A stretch of 64,000 nt of DNA from Chitinophagaceae bacterium (GTDB taxonomy: Bacteria; Bacteroidota; Bacteroidia; Chitinophagales; Chitinophagaceae). Location: contig JAEUVD010000006.1 of assembly GCA_016787065.1 (NCBI GenBank), positions 1-64,000 on the forward strand. Reading direction: 5' to 3'. This document shows positions 44,605 to 53,951 of the stretch, piece by piece (the stretch's first letter is position 1; each line of letters starts with the position of its first letter). The position numbers were made by a program, and so were the translations under genes. Under the pieces are notes generated by a model. It saw nothing but the letters and a program-made list of their open reading frames with translations. It was not told where the DNA came from and did no database searches.

Positions 44605-47019
44605 ATGAAACTTAACAAGAAGCATCGCACAAAACATCTGCAGTATATGCTGTTTGCTTTACTTGCCATGATTGCTTGTTCTTGCAATTATACCAAACAC
44701 CTTACGGATAATCAAACTTTGGTGAAAAAAAATTCGATTACCGTTCGTTCGCAAAAACCAATAAAATATAAAGGTGAATTTGAAAGTACCATCTTATCCT
44801 TGATTTCCCCGCAAGCAAATTCACATGTATTTGATTTAGATTTTCTTCCAAAATATAAATTATGGAAGTATAATAACCGATATGCGTATTATGAGAAACA
44901 CGATTCCGACAAAAAACTGCTAAAGCATAAGGTTGAAAAACCAACCTTACTCGATACAGCTATGATTTTTCGAACGGAAAAAGTTATTCAACAATATCTC
45001 ATAAATCAAGGCTATTTCTATGCTAAAGTTTCTTCTCAACTTAAACCCTTAGGGAACAAAATGGTTGAGGTACATTATGATATTGAAACCGGTAAATCGT
45101 ATTTCATCAATAAAATATTTCATGAGTATGATCAACCCATATTTAGAATGGTAATGAGCGACAGTAAAGAATCTTTTCTAAATACCGGTTCCATTTTCAG
45201 TAATTATAGTTGTGGTTTAGAGCGAGATCGAATTTATCGTGTCATGCAACAACAAGGATTTTATGATTTCAAATCGGATAATGTAAGTTTCTTAGTGGAT
45301 ACCTCCAACAAACAAGCACTTAGTCGTTTACTGGATGATCCGTTTGAGGTTGGATCTAGCTTCAATAAAGATTCAACCAGTCGGAATGATTCCTTAAACG
45401 TAAAGGTAATTATTAATGAAACCAGAGATAGTACCTATGCTATTCCTTATTATATAGACTCCGTTCTCGTTTATATCAATGATAATTATACCGCTGTAAA
45501 CGATCAAACACCCGTAACGATGAATCAGTTGGATTCAATTTTTTTCGTGTATAAATCGTTGCCTGTTAATAGAAAAATTATAGCTCGTAATATTTTCATT
45601 TTACCACATGAACTTTACAATCCAAAAAATAAAGAATTAACCGTTAATCGTTTAAATCAGTTAAACGTATTTCAATTTGTGAATGTTCGTTTTGATAAGG
45701 TAGCTAATAAACCGGGCAAACTTGTTTGCAAAATTATTCTAACTACGCAACCCAGAAGAGAATATGCGGTAAATATGGATGCCAATACTACAGACGCCGA
45801 TTATTATTTTGGATTTGGAACTAGTTTACAATACAAAGACAGGAATTTATTTCATGGTGCAAATCAGTTTTTTATTAAAAGTTCTGTTTCCGCACAATTC
45901 AGAAACGATACGCTGTTAACTGGTGTTAAGCAGTTTTATCTTTCAGGAGATAATGTGAATGTGAATGCTAGTCTAACCTTTCCAAAATTCATCGTACCTT
46001 TTATTCAAAATAAATTTAGCAAAAAGAATTTACCATTTACCTTGGTGGGTTTTAATTATAACTACATTCAACGTAGAAGTAATTACACCATTAAAAACAT
46101 TTCCGGAAGTTTTGGTTATACCTGGAAAGAAACCGATTATAAAAATTGGCGGTTCAACCCGGCATTTCTAACGCTTACTTTTGTACCGGAACGAAATTTA
46201 AGTGCGGCATTTCAAGAGCGAAAAAAGCAATCGCAGTATTTGAATAGTATTTTTTCGAGCAATATTATTTATGGTGAAAATGTAAACTTCGAATATCGAT
46301 CGAAAGAAAAGAAGCTGTATAAAAGTTTGAATACGCTCAAACTAGGTTTCGAAGAGGCTGGTACTATTCTTAAAGGTATCAATACTATTTATCGATCCAT
46401 AGCTAATGATAGCATTCCAAATATATCGCACTATTTACGGGCAGATGTTGATTATCGTTCGTATAAAAACAGGCGAAAAGCACAATGGGTTAATCGTTTG
46501 TTACTTGGTTTTGGAATGCCGCTCAGTCAAGCAAAATCGCTACCTTATATTAAACAATATTCCGCCGGAGGTTCCTTTAGTTTAAGAGGTTTCCAAGCAA
46601 GAACCGTTGGGCCAGGGCATTCCAATGACAGTTCATACAGTGGTAATAAATTACTTATCGACCGCACCGGTGATTTAAAATTGGAAGGAAATACCGAATA
46701 TCGTTTCAATTTATTAAAACTTTTTTCAGGCGCTATAAATCTAAAAGGCGCCGGTTTCGTGGATGTGGGCAATATTTGGTTGTATAAAAAAGATGAAAGT
46801 ATATCTGGTGGTGAGTTTAATCCTAAATACTTCTTTCGTGATTTAGCCATGAGTGCCGGCGCAGGAGTTCGACTCGATTTCTCTTTTTTCGTACTTCGTG
46901 TTGACTTAGCATACCCTGTAAAACAACCATCAGTTAAAGAAAATTATGGATTCATGTTTGATAAACTGAACTATTATAAAGATGTAAATGTTGTTCTTGG
47001 TTTTGGTTATCCATTCTAG
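44605..47019 (+). CDS. tamL: Translocation and assembly module lipoprotein TamL (BamA/TamA family)
   Basis: An 804-residue outer-membrane protein. The N-terminus is a lipoprotein-type signal with Cys25 or Cys27 (MIACSCNYTK), as described for Bacteroidota TamL. Residues ~40-400 hold POTRA-like domains (e.g. MVEVHYDIETGKSYFINKI). The C-terminal ~390 residues form an Omp85 barrel, with the lid-lock motif region GGSFSLRGFQARTVGPG and a final Gly-Phe-Gly-Tyr-Pro-Phe strand. It pairs with TamB, whose gene is 41 kb away. A near -7 box (TTAATTTG, 44580-44587) lies inside the divergent methyltransferase gene. Confidence 0.93.
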   Translation: MKLNKKHRTKHLQYMLFALLAMIACSCNYTKHLTDNQTLVKKNSITVRSQKPIKYKGEFESTILSLISPQANSHVFDLDFLPKYKLWKYNNRYAYYEKHDSDKKLLKHKVEKPTLLDTAMIFRTEKVIQQYLINQGYFYAKVSSQLKPLGNKMVEVHYDIETGKSYFINKIFHEYDQPIFRMVMSDSKESFLNTGSIFSNYSCGLERDRIYRVMQQQGFYDFKSDNVSFLVDTSNKQALSRLLDDPFEVGSSFNKDSTSRNDSLNVKVIINETRDSTYAIPYYIDSVLVYINDNYTAVNDQTPVTMNQLDSIFFVYKSLPVNRKIIARNIFILPHELYNPKNKELTVNRLNQLNVFQFVNVRFDKVANKPGKLVCKIILTTQPRREYAVNMDANTTDADYYFGFGTSLQYKDRNLFHGANQFFIKSSVSAQFRNDTLLTGVKQFYLSGDNVNVNASLTFPKFIVPFIQNKFSKKNLPFTLVGFNYNYIQRRSNYTIKNISGSFGYTWKETDYKNWRFNPAFLTLTFVPERNLSAAFQERKKQSQYLNSIFSSNIIYGENVNFEYRSKEKKLYKSLNTLKLGFEEAGTILKGINTIYRSIANDSIPNISHYLRADVDYRSYKNRRKAQWVNRLLLGFGMPLSQAKSLPYIKQYSAGGSFSLRGFQARTVGPGHSNDSSYSGNKLLIDRTGDLKLEGNTEYRFNLLKLFSGAINLKGAGFVDVGNIWLYKKDESISGGEFNPKYFFRDLAMSAGAGVRLDFSFFVLRVDLAYPVKQPSVKENYGFMFDKLNYYKDVNVVLGFGYPF

Positions 47020-47170
47020 TCATTAGTAATTTCATCACAACTTTTTAAATTATAGACTGTAATATTGCGGCAGTTCTTTCCTCTGTCTTTGTAATAATTA
47101 GAGCTTAGCGGGCCATTCCAATTCGTCTGGATTTTTTCAAAATCATATTTGCTTTTCTTGTTATTCAAGA

Positions 47171-47196
47171 CCGATTATAAAAAACGAAGTAATCGG
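47171..47196 (+). promoter_or_regulatory. Hairpin in the leader of the DEAD-box helicase gene
   Basis: A perfect 7-bp inverted repeat (CCGATTA at 47171-47177, TAATCGG at 47190-47196) with a 12-nt loop, 20 nt before the ATG at 47217. It has no U tract, so it is not a terminator. It could affect translation or stability of the helicase mRNA. Confidence 0.35.
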
Positions 47197-47216
47197 GAAA
47201 GTGAAATTTAGAAAAA

Positions 47217-48881
47217 ATGATAACATTCAGCGAAATGGGTCTGAATCAGGATTTGCTTACATCCGTTCAAGACCTGGGTTTTGTTAACCCAACCCCAATT
47301 CAACAAAAAACCATTCCGGTATTTTTAAAACAAACCAACGATCTAATTGCCCTCGCGCAAACAGGTACGGGTAAAACTGCTGCCTTCGGATTACCGATTT
47401 TACACCATTTACGCACGCAAGATAATTTTACACAAGCGTTGGTTATTGCACCAACACGTGAATTATGTATGCAAATTGCGAATGATTTAAAGAACTTTGC
47501 AAAACACTCTCGTGGCGTTCGTATCGTACCCGTGTATGGCGGAAGCAGTATTTCTGGTCAGATTAAAGACCTTCGTCAAGGTGCCCATATTATTGTTGCT
47601 ACTCCGGGTAGGTTAATGGATATGATAGACCGCAAAGCTGTTCGGTTAAATCAAGTAGAAATTGTAGTGCTCGATGAAGCAGACGAAATGCTTAATATGG
47701 GCTTTCAAGAAGACATTGAAGCAATTCTAGCCTTTACTCCTGCTGAGAAAAAAACAGGTTTGTTTAGCGCCACTATGCCTAAGGAAATCAGACAGATTGC
47801 CAATAAGTATTTGTCTAATCCGGTAGAAGTTAGTGTTGGTAAAGCAAATACCACAAGCACCGATATCACCCATCAATACGCTGTTGTTCACGCTAAAGAT
47901 AAAATGGCTGCGCTCAAACGCATCATAGATTTTAATGACGATTTCTTCGGCATTATTTTCTGTACAACAAAAATTGAAACACAAGATATATCAGATTCCT
48001 TAGTTAAAGCCGGGTATAATGCCGACTGTTTACACGGCGATTTGTCGCAACAGCAACGTGATAAAGTAATGGGCAAATTTCGTAAACGTGTTATTCGAAT
48101 TTTATGTGCTACGGATGTTGCAGCAAGAGGAATTGATGTACAGGATATAACTCATGTAATTCATTACCATTTACCCGATGATATTGAGAATTACACCCAT
48201 CGAAGTGGCCGTACTGCTCGAGCTGGAAAAAAAGGAATTTCCATTGCCTTGCTTCATATTAAAGAAGCATACAAAATGCATCAAATTGAAAAAATTGCTC
48301 AAATGAAATTTGAGAAATTTATGATTCCAAAATCTGCAGAAATTATTTCTAAACGTGTTCAATCGTTTATAGATCAATTTGTACAAACAGAGCCAGCGGA
48401 ATTTCCTACCATTCAAGACAACTGGAGAACTTCTTTATTAGAATTAAGTAAAGAAGAACTTATAGATAAATTGCTTTCACGAGAATTAAACAAACTTAGT
48501 TTACGTAGCCAGGAAGAAGATGATTTAAATGTAGACGAAACTCGACGTTCAAGTGCATCTTCAAGTGGAAATTCAAGAGATCGAAAAGGATTTTCTTCCG
48601 GAAATGCGGATGATGTGCGTTTATTTATTAATCTTGGAAAGAAAGACGGTATTCGCTATGATGAAATGCGCGACTTGATTTTTACATCCTGTAAAGTAAG
48701 CGGAAGAAATATCAAAGAAATAGATATGCAAGGTGTGTATTCTTTCTTTAATACTGATGAGCATAGTGCGGAGCGAATTATTAAAGGTATTTCTTCAGCT
48801 CGCTATAAAGGAAGAGAAGTTCGAATTGAACGCTCGGATAAGCAAAAGAAATTCAGTCATGGTAGAAAACGTAGTAAATAA
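47217..48881 (+). CDS. DEAD-box RNA helicase
   Basis: A 554-residue protein with all core helicase motifs: the Q motif (FVNPTPIQQKTIP), ALAQTGTGKT, PTRELCMQI, VATPGRL, VLDEAD, FSATM, and HRSGRTARAG. After the two RecA domains a charged Ser-rich linker (~440-480) leads to a C-terminal DbpA-type RNA-binding domain (VRLFINLGKKDGIRYDEMRD, EIDMQGVYSFF) and a basic tail. It resembles DeaD/CsdA-type helicases acting in ribosome assembly or mRNA turnover, often cold-induced. Its stop is 2 bp from the converging gene. Confidence 0.95.
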   Translation: MITFSEMGLNQDLLTSVQDLGFVNPTPIQQKTIPVFLKQTNDLIALAQTGTGKTAAFGLPILHHLRTQDNFTQALVIAPTRELCMQIANDLKNFAKHSRGVRIVPVYGGSSISGQIKDLRQGAHIIVATPGRLMDMIDRKAVRLNQVEIVVLDEADEMLNMGFQEDIEAILAFTPAEKKTGLFSATMPKEIRQIANKYLSNPVEVSVGKANTTSTDITHQYAVVHAKDKMAALKRIIDFNDDFFGIIFCTTKIETQDISDSLVKAGYNADCLHGDLSQQQRDKVMGKFRKRVIRILCATDVAARGIDVQDITHVIHYHLPDDIENYTHRSGRTARAGKKGISIALLHIKEAYKMHQIEKIAQMKFEKFMIPKSAEIISKRVQSFIDQFVQTEPAEFPTIQDNWRTSLLELSKEELIDKLLSRELNKLSLRSQEEDDLNVDETRRSSASSSGNSRDRKGFSSGNADDVRLFINLGKKDGIRYDEMRDLIFTSCKVSGRNIKEIDMQGVYSFFNTDEHSAERIIKGISSARYKGREVRIERSDKQKKFSHGRKRSK

Positions 48882-48883
48882 TA

Positions 48884-50152
48884 TTACGTTTTCTGAGGTT
48901 TCTTTTTAGCTGCCGGAAACAATACATTATTTAATATAAGTCGGTAACCCGGTGAATTCGGATGAAGGTTTAAATCGGTCGGAGGGTCTTCAACAGCATG
49001 TTGATAATCTTCCGGATCATGACCTCCATAGAATGTCCAAGTTCCTTTACCTAAATCTCCATGAATATAACGTGCCTCTCCTGCCGATTTATTTTCACCT
49101 AAAACGGTAACGCTACTTTTCAATACTTGATTTCTAAAGGCTGTGGTTTGCCCCATAAATCCTTTTACAGTAGTTGTATGGTTTTGACATAACATCGATG
49201 GCACCGGATCAAATTTTGCAGAAAATGTAAACAAAGTAAAATAATCCGTATTCATGGGTACCCGACGTGTATTGGTAGCATCGATATCAGAATATTCATA
49301 CTCCATGTAATTTGTAACTAAACGGAAATCCTTAAACGCTAAACAGCGCTGATAATCCAAACTACTTTGCGCATTTGGGTCCATAGCATCGCCATCAAAA
49401 ACTTGATGACAGATATCGGTACCTTCGGCAGATAAGGCAATGTCGTAACTATCCGTTGCGCTGCACATGGCAAAGAGATAACCTCCTCCGATAATAAAAT
49501 CTTTAATCTTTTTAGCAGATGCCAATTTCAATTGTGATACTTTATTGAAGCCAAGTTTCTTTGCCATAGCTTCATTGCGCTTTTGATCGTCGATATACCA
49601 TGCTGCTTGTTGAAAGCCTGCGTAGAATTTTCCATATTGACCGGTGAAATCTTCGTGATGCAAATGAAGCCAATCGTATTTTACAAGTTTATCCTCTTGT
49701 AATTCTTGATCATATACTTTATCAAATGGAATTTCAGCGTAATTCAAAACCATGGTTACTGCATCGTCCCAAGGTTGTTTACCATCCGGAGTATAAACCG
49801 CTATACGAGGAGCTTTTTCTAAACGAACAACATCCATATTAGCATCCGGGTCGGAAATTTCTTGAAGAATAGCGGTGTATTTTGCCTCAGGAATTACCTC
49901 ATAACTCACATCTCTGATTTTACATTCATTTTCTATTTCAAGAAAATGATCAAATACAAATGCCCCGCCTCTGTAATTCAACAACCAATCCACCTTCTCA
50001 TTTTTTTGCAATACCATAAAGGCAATACCATAAGCCTTTAAATGATTATGCTGACCGGCATCATCCATAGGAATGAGCATTCTTGAAGCGTTAGCCATCA
50101 TCACGTTGCCAAGAAGAAAAGCCAAAAAGAAAATACGTTTTGTCATGATCAT
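48884..50152 (-). CDS. Secreted conserved protein commonly mislabelled asparagine synthetase B
   Basis: A 422-residue exported protein (signal peptide to ~MMANAS; the start may be the ATG at 50146). The mature N-terminus RMLIPMDDAGQHNHLKAYGIAF identifies a Bacteroidota family often annotated as asparagine synthetase B. No N-terminal nucleophile Cys or PP-loop is present, so that label is not supported. A GATase-like/ThuA-like fold is suggested by RIAVYTPDGK near 115, DWLHLHHEDFTG near 150 and GGGYLFAMCSATDSYDIAL near 220. Function unknown. It follows the 364-residue gene by 21 bp. Confidence 0.75.
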   Translation of the reverse strand: MIMTKRIFFLAFLLGNVMMANASRMLIPMDDAGQHNHLKAYGIAFMVLQKNEKVDWLLNYRGGAFVFDHFLEIENECKIRDVSYEVIPEAKYTAILQEISDPDANMDVVRLEKAPRIAVYTPDGKQPWDDAVTMVLNYAEIPFDKVYDQELQEDKLVKYDWLHLHHEDFTGQYGKFYAGFQQAAWYIDDQKRNEAMAKKLGFNKVSQLKLASAKKIKDFIIGGGYLFAMCSATDSYDIALSAEGTDICHQVFDGDAMDPNAQSSLDYQRCLAFKDFRLVTNYMEYEYSDIDATNTRRVPMNTDYFTLFTFSAKFDPVPSMLCQNHTTTVKGFMGQTTAFRNQVLKSSVTVLGENKSAGEARYIHGDLGKGTWTFYGGHDPEDYQHAVEDPPTDLNLHPNSPGYRLILNNVLFPAAKKKPQKT

Positions 50153-50173
50153 TTATTTCAAGAAAAACAACTA

Positions 50174-51268
50174 TTAATAATACACTCCATTATAAAACAT
50201 CTTAAAGGAGTTAAAACCTACCTTGTATTGCAGTACATCATAATCGAGTCGCATTTCATTTAAACTGGCATTACTTACTTCATACAATTTTCCATCAGAA
50301 AACATGCGTAAAATATTGGCTTTATTAATCCAGGCGACAGACCGATATCCAATTTCAAATTTATCAGGATAGTAATTTTCGAGCATGGTTTGTTCACCTT
50401 CGTAGAAAACTTTAAAATAACCATTCAAATCTTCAAAAGTTACTAACCAATCTTTTACTTGATACGAAGGCGTATAATATCCAATGGTGTACATTTTTCC
50501 TTTATAGAAAATTTTGAAATAGCCATCGCTGCTTTGAAAGGCAACCACATCATCGCCAACCAAAAATGATTTTGGCATAAACGGATCAGCTTGAAAAACC
50601 TGTCCTTGATGATATATCTTGAAAATGTTATTAATATCTACATACGCCATCGTATTTCGCCCAAGCTTAAACTCTTTGATACGTTGATTTTCCAATACCT
50701 CCGATTCACCATTATAGAAAACCTTGAATTGTTCGTTGTAATTAATATAGGCTCCAATATTATCGGAAACCTTAACGGTTTGTTGAAAATCAAAGTCTGT
50801 TGTATCGAGGTTAAGAAAGCCTTCCAGTTCAACAATATTTCCATTTGAATAGCCATTAAACGTTTGTTTATTCAAATCATAAAACAATACTACACTATCG
50901 CCCATGGCATACTGACTACAAAGTCGAGAAAGCAGTACAACATCGGAACCATCCATTACGGTTAATATTTTTGAGTTATTATAGGCAATTAAATTATCGG
51001 AAACCTGAAAATCGGTGGTAAAAAAATTCGACACGGTATTCACGGCACCATCTTTATAAATTTTAAAATTATTGAGGTTATCTACATAGGCTATGCCACT
51101 TCTTCCTATTTTATATTCTCTCGGAATCAGAGGCTCAACTCGATTAAAGGCTCCATTATCAAATATATAGAACTCCTGACGTATGGTTGAGTACGCCGAT
51201 AATGGCTGAGCGTCTAAACCAATTGCTGTAATTAAAGCGAATACAATCAGTAGTAAAATGTTCTTCAT
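50174..51268 (-). CDS. Secreted repeat protein (F-K-[IV]-[FY]-x-x-G repeats)
   Basis: A 364-residue exported protein with signal peptide MKNILLLIVFALITAIGLDAQ. About nine or ten units of 34-38 residues each contain a strand such as FKIYKDGAVNTV, FKVFYNGESEVL, FKIYHQGQVFQA, FKIFYKGKMYTI or FKVFYEGEQTML, joined to YxVGDDxxAF-type strands. This suggests a beta-propeller. Unit-to-unit similarity is clear by eye. No known domain name applies with certainty. It probably lies in one transcript with the downstream gene. Confidence 0.72.
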   Translation of the reverse strand: MKNILLLIVFALITAIGLDAQPLSAYSTIRQEFYIFDNGAFNRVEPLIPREYKIGRSGIAYVDNLNNFKIYKDGAVNTVSNFFTTDFQVSDNLIAYNNSKILTVMDGSDVVLLSRLCSQYAMGDSVVLFYDLNKQTFNGYSNGNIVELEGFLNLDTTDFDFQQTVKVSDNIGAYINYNEQFKVFYNGESEVLENQRIKEFKLGRNTMAYVDINNIFKIYHQGQVFQADPFMPKSFLVGDDVVAFQSSDGYFKIFYKGKMYTIGYYTPSYQVKDWLVTFEDLNGYFKVFYEGEQTMLENYYPDKFEIGYRSVAWINKANILRMFSDGKLYEVSNASLNEMRLDYDVLQYKVGFNSFKMFYNGVYY

Positions 51269-51375
51269 GGTTCTGAAATAACTTGAATGGTGTAAATATC
51301 GTATAAATTGGTTTCGACATCGTCAAAAAACTGTAAAGCCTTTTTATTGAGCTACTGCTTTGATGGTTGGTAGAA

Positions 51376-52563
51376 CTACGAAAAAAAAGACACCACCCTG
51401 TTTATTACATTTTCCACAATAGCATCCGGACAAGAAGCTCCTGAGGTAATTAGTATTTTTGCTTTAGCACCGGAAGGTAAATAAGGCGACGTTTCTACCA
51501 CCTGATGCGTTCTTAAATCAAAATGAGTAATTCGGTTTCGATCTAATAAACAGGTTTCATTTTCAATATAAAAGGTAGGTAATTTTTCTTCACACAATTC
51601 CACCAAATGACTGGTATTACTACTGTTATAACCGCCAACTACTAAGGCTAGATCAGCGTCGATTTCTAGCAATCCTTTAACGGCACTTTGATTGTCGTTG
51701 GTAGCATAACAGAGTGTATCTCTCGTATCAGCAAAGCGTGTTTGAACTGCACTAGCATCGAGGTTGTAATGAGTTTGCATAACCCCTTTTAGATAATCTG
51801 CGATTTCTTGTGTATCACTCGCTAACATAGTCGTTTGATTTACCACGCCAATACGTTCAAAATGTAGTTCCGGGTTAAAATTGGTGCTATATTGTCCTTC
51901 AAATTCTTTATAAAATTCAGCGCTGTCTTTTTCTCCAGTTAAATAACCGGCAAGTTTTAATGCTTCCTTCATATCGTTGATAACTACGGAAGGCGCATTA
52001 TTTGAACTATGTGAAAAAGTTGCTCGGGTTTCTTCGTGTTTGGGTTTACCGTGTATTATGATGGTGTAACCTTTATCACCTATTTGAGCGCTTCGATTCC
52101 AAACTTTCTCTACAAACGGACAAGTAGTATTGTATTGCAATGGGTCGATACCAATTTCACGCAGTTTTTCTTCTGTTTGAAGTGTGGTTCCGAAAGCTGG
52201 AATAATTACTATATCTTCTTTAGTAAGCGATTCCCAAGGTGTGTACATATTTCCCAAGGTATCCATGATAAAACCAACGCCACTTCGAACCAAATCGGCA
52301 TTTACCTGTGGGTTATGGATCATCTCACTGAGTAAGAAAATGCGACGCCCCGGGTTTTCTTGTACCGTACGAAAAGCTATTTCTATCGCATTTTCTACCC
52401 CATAGCAAAAGCCGAAATGACGAGCCAAATAGATTTCCACCCCTTCAAAGTCTAAACGAGTAGGCGTAAAGTCCTTCTTCAATTTATCTTCAACTTTACG
52501 TCTATTCTTAATTTCCGTTATAAGTGGGCTACGGTAAAAGGCGGGAATTTCAAAACTTTTCAT
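51376..52563 (-). CDS. ispH: 4-hydroxy-3-methylbut-2-enyl diphosphate reductase
   Basis: A 395-residue [4Fe-4S] enzyme. The ATG at 52563 is preferred to an in-frame GTG at 52575. The three cluster cysteines are in HFGFCYGVENAI, NTTCPFVEKVWNR and SGASCPDAIVENVI. The substrate-binding histidines are in SEMIHNPQVNADL and IIHGKPKHEETRAT. It catalyses the last step of the MEP isoprenoid pathway, producing IPP and DMAPP. The chain is longer than the ~310 residues of E. coli IspH, with an N-terminal extension of ~50 residues common in Bacteroidota homologs. Confidence 0.96.
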   Translation of the reverse strand: MKSFEIPAFYRSPLITEIKNRRKVEDKLKKDFTPTRLDFEGVEIYLARHFGFCYGVENAIEIAFRTVQENPGRRIFLLSEMIHNPQVNADLVRSGVGFIMDTLGNMYTPWESLTKEDIVIIPAFGTTLQTEEKLREIGIDPLQYNTTCPFVEKVWNRSAQIGDKGYTIIIHGKPKHEETRATFSHSSNNAPSVVINDMKEALKLAGYLTGEKDSAEFYKEFEGQYSTNFNPELHFERIGVVNQTTMLASDTQEIADYLKGVMQTHYNLDASAVQTRFADTRDTLCYATNDNQSAVKGLLEIDADLALVVGGYNSSNTSHLVELCEEKLPTFYIENETCLLDRNRITHFDLRTHQVVETSPYLPSGAKAKILITSGASCPDAIVENVINRVVSFFS

Positions 52564-52667
52564 GGAATTGTGCACAAAACTATCCTCTAACGTGAATTAA
52601 AACAACTTCGTCTTTGAATTATTCGATTAAAAAAAACCTAATTTCGCAACACTTTTAAAAAAATTCA

Positions 52668-53951
52668 ATGAAAAAACTATTACTAGCTGCAAGTTTAGTT
52701 CTATTTGGAATGAATCTTCATGCACAACAGATTAAACGCTGTGGTTCAGTTGAGTACTTAAAAAACCTCGATAAAAAATATCCCGGATTTGAGCATGGTG
52801 TAAAATCCCTTCAGGATTACATGAACACGATACCTCAGAAAAAAACGCGCGGACAAGTTTACATTCCGGTGGTTGTGCATATTGTTTATAAAAATGCCAC
52901 AGAAAATTTGTCTGATGCCTATGTAACGGCTCAGATCGATCAGTTAAATAAAGATTACGCTCGTTTAAATTCCGATACAACCAACTTACGCGCAGAGTTT
53001 AAACCGATTGTAGGTGCGGCCAATATTCGTTTTGTATTGCAACAAATCAAACGAAAGCAAACTACGAATGCCGATTTCCCGATGGAATTTGATTGGTTAG
53101 GAAATAATGCTGCAGATGATGTTAAAGTAAGTGCCAATGGTGGCGATGATGCAGTAAGTCCGAATACTACTTTGAATATCTGGGTTTGCGACATAAGCGT
53201 AACCGGTGGTGAAATTTTAGGTTACGCCTACCCTCCTCCTGGTTTGCCTAACTGGGGAGCCGGAGCTAACTATCCGTCGCAGGCACTCGATGGTGTTGTC
53301 ATAGATTACATCGCTTTTGGAGGTGCTAGTAAATTACCGGTTGGTTATTCTTCATTTGGCTGCAAAGGTAGAACGGCAGTGCATGAAGTTGGGCACTATC
53401 TAGGGTTACGTCATATTTGGGGTGATGATGATGGCGCTTGTCAGGGCCAAACAGATTATGAAGATGATGGTATTTCAGACACTCCAATTCAAGCAGACGC
53501 CTCGCCATTTAATTGTAACAAAACCATCAATAGTTGTAATCAAGGTACAGGTGATTTAAAAGATATGGTGGAGAACTACATGGATTATTCGTCTGAAAGT
53601 TGTCAGAATTCTTTTACTAAAGGACAAGTTTCTTTCATGGAAAATGTGTTGGCTACCATTCGTACTTCTATTCATATGCCAACCGGTATAGCAGATCCAA
53701 ATCCGGATTTTGGTATTCAGATATTCCCAAATCCTGCATCTAATAATATCAATATTAACTTAACTTCATTAGATGAAAAACAAGCTTCTATTTTGATCAG
53801 TGATGCCACAGGTAAAATTGTGTACAAAGCAGTTCATAATGCATTAAATGAACTTATTACAATCAATACCGAATACATGCAAGCCGGGGCTTATTTTGTG
53901 AAGATTCAAACCGGGTCTAAAAACTATAATCAAACTATTATAAAACAATAA
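52668..53951 (+). CDS. Secreted M43-family zinc metalloprotease with T9SS type A sorting domain
   Basis: A 427-residue protein with signal peptide (ending LHAQQ). The pappalysin/cytophagalysin metalloprotease domain spans ~60-330: VYIPVVVHIVY at the start, zinc site HEVGHYLGLRH (HExxHxxGxxH), then the Met-turn ENYMDYSSESC and F-T-x-G-Q-V. The last ~75 residues are a T9SS type A domain (IQIFPNPASNNINI, ISDATGKIV, MQAGAYFVKI, ending TIIKQ). It probably degrades extracellular proteins. Its stop overlaps the next start in TAATG. Confidence 0.94.
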   Translation: MKKLLLAASLVLFGMNLHAQQIKRCGSVEYLKNLDKKYPGFEHGVKSLQDYMNTIPQKKTRGQVYIPVVVHIVYKNATENLSDAYVTAQIDQLNKDYARLNSDTTNLRAEFKPIVGAANIRFVLQQIKRKQTTNADFPMEFDWLGNNAADDVKVSANGGDDAVSPNTTLNIWVCDISVTGGEILGYAYPPPGLPNWGAGANYPSQALDGVVIDYIAFGGASKLPVGYSSFGCKGRTAVHEVGHYLGLRHIWGDDDGACQGQTDYEDDGISDTPIQADASPFNCNKTINSCNQGTGDLKDMVENYMDYSSESCQNSFTKGQVSFMENVLATIRTSIHMPTGIADPNPDFGIQIFPNPASNNININLTSLDEKQASILISDATGKIVYKAVHNALNELITINTEYMQAGAYFVKIQTGSKNYNQTIIKQ

